Below, piece by piece: positions 60,855-64,000 of a stretch of DNA of 64,000 nucleotides. How positions within the stretch are numbered: the stretch's first letter is position 1; the number at the start of each line of letters is the position of its first letter. The notes under the pieces were generated by a model. The model was not told the origin of the DNA, did no database searches, and saw only the letters and a program-made list of their open reading frames with translations. The stretch spans positions 17,002 to 81,001 of the forward strand of contig NZ_MCZK01000157.1 of the NCBI RefSeq assembly GCF_002875945.1, given 5' to 3'. Origin of the DNA: Vibrio lentus. Lineage in GTDB: Bacteria; Pseudomonadota; Gammaproteobacteria; Enterobacterales; Vibrionaceae. A program made the translations under genes and the position numbers.

Positions 60855-61772
60855 ATGTCAGCGATTGATAAAGAAGCAGTAAAGCAGTTTTTACTGAGCC
60901 TACAAGATTCGATTTGCCAACAGCTTGAGCAAGCTGATGGTAGCGCGTTGTTTGAAGAAGACGCATGGGAGCGTGAGCCTGGCGATCGCCTCGGTGGTGG
61001 TGGTCGCACACGTGTGATGACCAACGGTGCGGTCTTTGAGCAGGGTGGTGTTAACTTTTCTCACGTTGCAGGTAAGGCAATGCCGGCTTCAGCAACCGCT
61101 CACCGCCCTGAATTAGCCGGACGTAAGTTTGAAGCGATGGGTGTATCGTTAGTTATTCACCCAAAAAACCCTTATATCCCAACCTCACACGCCAACGTAC
61201 GATTCTTTATTGCCGAAAAGGAAGGGGAAGACCCTATTTGGTGGTTTGGTGGTGGTTTTGATTTAACACCATTCTATCCAGTAGATGAAGATTGCCAGTC
61301 TTGGCATCAAACCGCTAAAGATCTGTGCGCATCATTTGGTGATAACGTGTATCAAGAGCACAAAGAGTGGTGTGATAAATACTTCTACTTGCCTCACCGT
61401 GATGAAACGCGCGGTGTTGGTGGTCTGTTCTTTGATGACTTAAATGAGTGGGGTTTCGATAAGAGCTTTGCTTACATGCAGGCGGTCGGTGAAGGTTTTG
61501 CTGCGGCGTACTTGCCTATTGTTGAGCGTCGCAAAGAGACACCTTATGGCGAACGTGAGCGTGACTTCCAACTATACCGTCGTGGCCGCTATGTTGAATT
61601 TAACCTAGTGTATGACCGTGGCACCCTATTTGGTCTACAAAGCGGTGGGCGCACAGAGTCTATATTGATGTCGATGCCGCCGTTGGCTCGCTGGGAATAT
61701 CGCTATGAACCGCAAGCGGGCTCACCAGAAGCTCTGCTTTATAGTGACTACCTCAAACCTCGAGTTTGGTAG
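60855..61772 (+). CDS. hemF: Aerobic coproporphyrinogen III oxidase
   Basis: O2-dependent decarboxylase in haem synthesis, cytoplasmic homodimer. 305 residues. Signature segments GDRLGGGGRTRVMTNG, NPYIPTSHANVRFF with conserved His, and HRDETRGVGGLFFDD. Follows tsaC by 20 bases. A strong terminator separates it from aroE, so expression downstream may need another promoter. Confidence 0.97.
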   Translation: MSAIDKEAVKQFLLSLQDSICQQLEQADGSALFEEDAWEREPGDRLGGGGRTRVMTNGAVFEQGGVNFSHVAGKAMPASATAHRPELAGRKFEAMGVSLVIHPKNPYIPTSHANVRFFIAEKEGEDPIWWFGGGFDLTPFYPVDEDCQSWHQTAKDLCASFGDNVYQEHKEWCDKYFYLPHRDETRGVGGLFFDDLNEWGFDKSFAYMQAVGEGFAAAYLPIVERRKETPYGERERDFQLYRRGRYVEFNLVYDRGTLFGLQSGGRTESILMSMPPLARWEYRYEPQAGSPEALLYSDYLKPRVW

Positions 61773-61799
61773 TTCTTCCTTCCTTATAGGGATAGTGAT

Positions 61800-61827
61800 A
61801 GGGTCATCTACATAGATGACCCTTTTT
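61800..61827 (+). terminator. Terminator after hemF
   Basis: AGGGTCATCTA / CA / TAGATGACCCT followed by TTTT, a perfect stem. It lies inside the tsaC-hemF-aroE gene string. Confidence 0.85.
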
Positions 61828-61849
61828 ATTATTTCTGTTAGGTAAGGAT

Positions 61850-62680
61850 ATGACACAGCAAGTAGATCGTTATGCCGTTTTCGGTAATCCTATTGGGCAA
61901 AGCAAATCGCCATTCATTCATACATTATTTGCTCGCCAAACCAGCCAACAACTTACCTATACAGCACTTCAGCCAGAACAAGGTGAATTCATCACTGCTG
62001 CCCAAGCGTTTTTTAGTGAAGGTGGTCGAGGGTGTAATGTCACAGCGCCATTTAAAGAAGATGCTTATCAGTTCGCTAATCGCCTGACTGAAAGAGCTGA
62101 ACTAGCAGGTGCCGTAAACACACTTAAGAAGCTAGATGATGGGGAGATCATTGGTGATAACACCGATGGTGAAGGTTTAGTTCAAGATCTTCTTCAACAT
62201 CAAGTAGTCCTAGAAGGGGCTCGCGTTCTTCTACTTGGTGCTGGTGGTGCTGCTCGAGGAGTGATTCAACCTCTACTCGACCAAAAGCCACAACAGTTGG
62301 TAGTCGCTAATCGAACCAGTTCAAAGGCTCAACTTCTGGCTGAGATGTTTTCTTCACATGGAAACATCAAAGGAATGGGGTTAAGCGATGTTAATGAAGG
62401 GTTTGATGTCATTATTAACTCGACCTCGTCTGGTCTAAGTGGTCAGCTTCCTGAAATTTCTGAGATTATCTTCAATTCGAATAGTGCCGTTTATGACATG
62501 GTTTACGGTTCTGGAACGACGGTATTCAATCAATGGGCATTAGATAATGGTGTTCACGCTGCTTATGATGGTTTGGGTATGCTGGTAGGGCAGGCTGCTG
62601 AGAGCTTTATGCTGTGGCGTGGTCTTCGCCCTGGAACAAAACAGATTTTAAGAGAATTACGCAAAAACCTAGAGATGTAA
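61850..62680 (+). CDS. aroE: Shikimate dehydrogenase (NADP+)
   Basis: Reduces 3-dehydroshikimate in aromatic amino-acid synthesis. 276 residues. Substrate loop NPIGQSKSPFIH, catalytic Lys in NVTAPFKEDAY, nucleotide loop LLGAGGAARGV with NRTSSKA binding the NADP phosphate, and VYDMVYG. Followed by yrdB after 18 bases. Confidence 0.97.
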   Translation: MTQQVDRYAVFGNPIGQSKSPFIHTLFARQTSQQLTYTALQPEQGEFITAAQAFFSEGGRGCNVTAPFKEDAYQFANRLTERAELAGAVNTLKKLDDGEIIGDNTDGEGLVQDLLQHQVVLEGARVLLLGAGGAARGVIQPLLDQKPQQLVVANRTSSKAQLLAEMFSSHGNIKGMGLSDVNEGFDVIINSTSSGLSGQLPEISEIIFNSNSAVYDMVYGSGTTVFNQWALDNGVHAAYDGLGMLVGQAAESFMLWRGLRPGTKQILRELRKNLEM

Positions 62681-62698
62681 CAAGGTATTTATAAAAAA

Positions 62699-62968
62699 AT
62701 GAATCAATCAATTCTATTTCCTGATATCCAAGATTGGGATGAAGAGAATCAATCAATCACCTTCCCAGCACAGCAGTCGGGCGCACTGATTGAGTGTGTT
62801 ATGTCTGTTGAAGAGTTGTCTCGATTGGCAGGCAAAGATATAGAAGAAGGCGATCAAGCTTTAGTTATCTTTTCAGAGTTACGTTTTGATATTGAAGAGC
62901 TAGCTGAAGAGTTAATAGAAGAAGAGGAGTATGACTCCTCTAATCGGATCCAAATCAAAGCGCTTTAG
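62699..62968 (+). CDS. yrdB: DUF1488 family protein (YrdB-like)
   Basis: Small acidic protein of unknown function, 89 residues. MNQSILFPDIQDWDEENQSI aligns with the E. coli YrdB start, and the C-terminal half is a Glu-rich helix (FDIEELAEELIEEEEYD). Same place after aroE as in E. coli. Its last four bases overlap the convergent yrdA end. Confidence 0.85.
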   Translation: MNQSILFPDIQDWDEENQSITFPAQQSGALIECVMSVEELSRLAGKDIEEGDQALVIFSELRFDIEELAEELIEEEEYDSSNRIQIKAL

Positions 62969-63510
62969 ACTGGAAGCACAAAGTCTAGATAGTCGTTTTT
63001 ATTCTGAACATAGTTGTCCGCTGACTTCTGTAAAAAGGCACGCTCTTTATCATTTAATGGGCGTGCTTGTTTTACTGGGCTTCCTACATAGAGATAACCG
63101 CTTTCAAGTACTTTGTTCGGTGGCACTAAGCTACCAGCACCAATCATCACTTCTTCTTTAATAATCACGCCATCAAGCACGATAGCTCCCATACCAACAA
63201 GTACACGATCTTCAATCGTGCAGCCATGCAGCATTACTTTATGACCGATAGTGACATCATTACCTATTAGTAGAGGATAACCTTCAGGGTTTTCAGCATT
63301 CTTATGGGTGACGTGCAAAACGCTGCCGTCTTGGATATTCGTTCTATCTCCAATATGAATGTGGTTCACATCTCCTCGAGCTGCAACCAAAGGCCACACA
63401 CTAGAGTCGTCACCGATTTTGATATCACCAACCAGTACTGAACTTGTATCTATATAGACACCTTGCCCAATCTGAGGGGATATTCCTTTATAACTGCGTA
63501 TTGAACTCAT
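62965..63510 (-). CDS. yrdA: Gamma-carbonic-anhydrase-like protein YrdA
   Basis: Left-handed beta-helix trimer, 181 residues from the ATG at 63510, which has a perfect AGGAGG site; the longer frame to 63603 is unconserved. Hexapeptide repeats run from about 20 to 150. The three zinc His of the family are in HVTHKN and IGHKVMLHGC. Whether it is an active carbonic anhydrase is unknown; E. coli YrdA binds zinc. Confidence 0.93.
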   Translation of the reverse strand: MSSIRSYKGISPQIGQGVYIDTSSVLVGDIKIGDDSSVWPLVAARGDVNHIHIGDRTNIQDGSVLHVTHKNAENPEGYPLLIGNDVTIGHKVMLHGCTIEDRVLVGMGAIVLDGVIIKEEVMIGAGSLVPPNKVLESGYLYVGSPVKQARPLNDKERAFLQKSADNYVQNKNDYLDFVLPV

Positions 63511-63630
63511 AAATCCTCCTTTATATAGGCACCTTAAGCCCTTAATTAAGGGGAATACTAGTGAAAATGGGGTGTTTTGAACAAAAAACGCTCGAACAAT
63601 CAAAAAAGTAAGAAAAACTTCAAAAAGGGC

Positions 63631-63658
63631 TTGCCAGTGTGATCGAAATCTCTATAAT
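63631..63658 (+). promoter_or_regulatory. rRNA operon promoter P1
   Basis: TTGCCA (63631-63636), 16-base spacer, TATAAT (63653-63658), then a GC-rich discriminator GCGACC, typical of a stringently controlled rrn P1. Upstream A-tracts (for example AAAAACTTCAAAAAGGG) could form an UP element. Confidence 0.85.
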
Positions 63659-63758
63659 GCGACCTCGTTGAAACGGGAAGGCTTCGTAAGAAACCAAAAC
63701 GAATCAGCAGGTCAAATTAGCCAAGCTAAACGCTTGAAAAAAGTTTTGAAAATAGTGG

Positions 63759-63786
63759 TTGACACTAAAACTTAAATCGCTAAAAT
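63759..63786 (+). promoter_or_regulatory. rRNA operon promoter P2
   Basis: TTGACA (63759-63764), 16-base spacer, TAAAAT (63781-63786), followed by the GC-rich GGCCGTCC. Second tandem promoter about 128 bases after P1. Confidence 0.85.
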
Positions 63787-64000
63787 GGCCGTCCGATTTG
63801 AGCAAAGCTCAAAAAGGAAAAGCTCTTTAACAATTTAAACCTATCAATCTGTGTGGGCACTCGTTGATGAATATCAAAACGTTTTATCGTTAGATAAAAC
63901 AGATTCTTCGGAATCAAAATTGATTTCAATGAACTGAGTGACCAATACGTTTAACTACTTGTAGTTATTCGGCACAGTCAATTCATTACCATTCTGTTGG
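63787..64000 (+). ncRNA. rRNA operon leader with boxA, cut by window edge
   Basis: BoxA GCTCTTTAACAATTTA at 63822-63837, preceded by a small GAGCAAAGCTC dyad (boxB-like). It marks the antitermination leader of a 16S-23S-5S operon transcribed to the right. No 16S 5' end (AGAGTTTGATC) appears before base 64000, so the mature rRNA starts outside the window. Confidence 0.85.

Noticed and set aside
63511..63603. Extended YrdA start at 63603
   Set aside because: The perfect AGGAGG before 63510 and family length settle the start.
1..64000. Mobile elements, prophage, CRISPR, toxin-antitoxin loci, tRNA genes
   Set aside because: No transposase, integrase, repeat-spacer array or cloverleaf was found by reading both strands; gene content is core throughout. 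Reading by eye could miss a degenerate element.
63787..64000. 16S rRNA gene
   Set aside because: The leader and boxA are present but the mature 5' sequence is not reached before the window ends.

Overview
The window is the origin-proximal part of a Vibrio main chromosome (chromosome I). The evidence is the gene order mnmE-mioC-oriC-mnmG-rsmG-parA-parB-atp, the block gyrB-recF-dnaN-dnaA, protein sequences that read as Vibrio throughout, and a dam-type origin rich in GATC and DnaA boxes. Small details (a DUF2860 barrel, a DUF3157 protein, dispersed hairpin and TAGCT repeats) fit a marine Vibrio, perhaps the Splendidus clade; the species call is inference. I see no prophage, insertion sequence, integron, CRISPR array or tRNA gene. 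Base use looks even from end to end.

Layout. 1-1.5 kb: 3' part of avtA, and heat-shock gene ibpA with a sigma-32-type promoter and a ROSE-type RNA thermometer. 1.9-8.2 kb: dnaA-dnaN-recF-gyrB on the minus strand. 8.4-10.7 kb: a cystine-type ABC importer. 10.8-13.3 kb: rpmH-rnpA-yidD-yidC. 13.4-15.3 kb: mnmE and mioC. 15.3-15.75 kb: oriC. 15.75-20 kb: mnmG, rsmG, parA, parB. 20.1-27.1 kb: the nine-gene ATP synthase operon. 27.2-30.5 kb: glmU and a membrane diguanylate cyclase. 30.5-32.9 kb: divergent punC/punR. 32.9-39.6 kb: ilvGMEDA with an intact ilvG, a 29-residue Ile/Leu/Val-rich leader peptide and a full attenuator. 39.7-46.3 kb: comM, a DUF2860 barrel, dsbA-srkA, ccoG, yihD. 46.4-46.7 kb: two tandem small ORFs of unknown function. 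46.8-51.9 kb: a Spo0M-like protein, a hemolysin III/PAQR protein behind a 24-bp perfect palindrome, a DUF3157 protein, trkH and trkA. 52-58.4 kb: rsmB-fmt-def diverging from a LysM protein-dprA-smg-yrdD. 58.4-63.5 kb: purEK with a PurR box, tsaC-hemF-aroE-yrdB, and yrdA. 63.6-64 kb: promoters and boxA leader of an rRNA operon whose 16S gene starts beyond the right edge.

How it works together. Most genes are core growth functions clustered near the origin: replication initiation and segregation, tRNA and rRNA modification, membrane protein insertion, ATP synthesis, branched-chain amino acids, formyl-Met handling and rRNA supply. The noteworthy content is mainly regulatory: the ibpA thermometer, the ilv attenuator, a near-parS inside recF, start codons buried in hairpins at srkA and rsmB, the operator-like palindrome before the PAQR gene, and the unexplained small-ORF pair.
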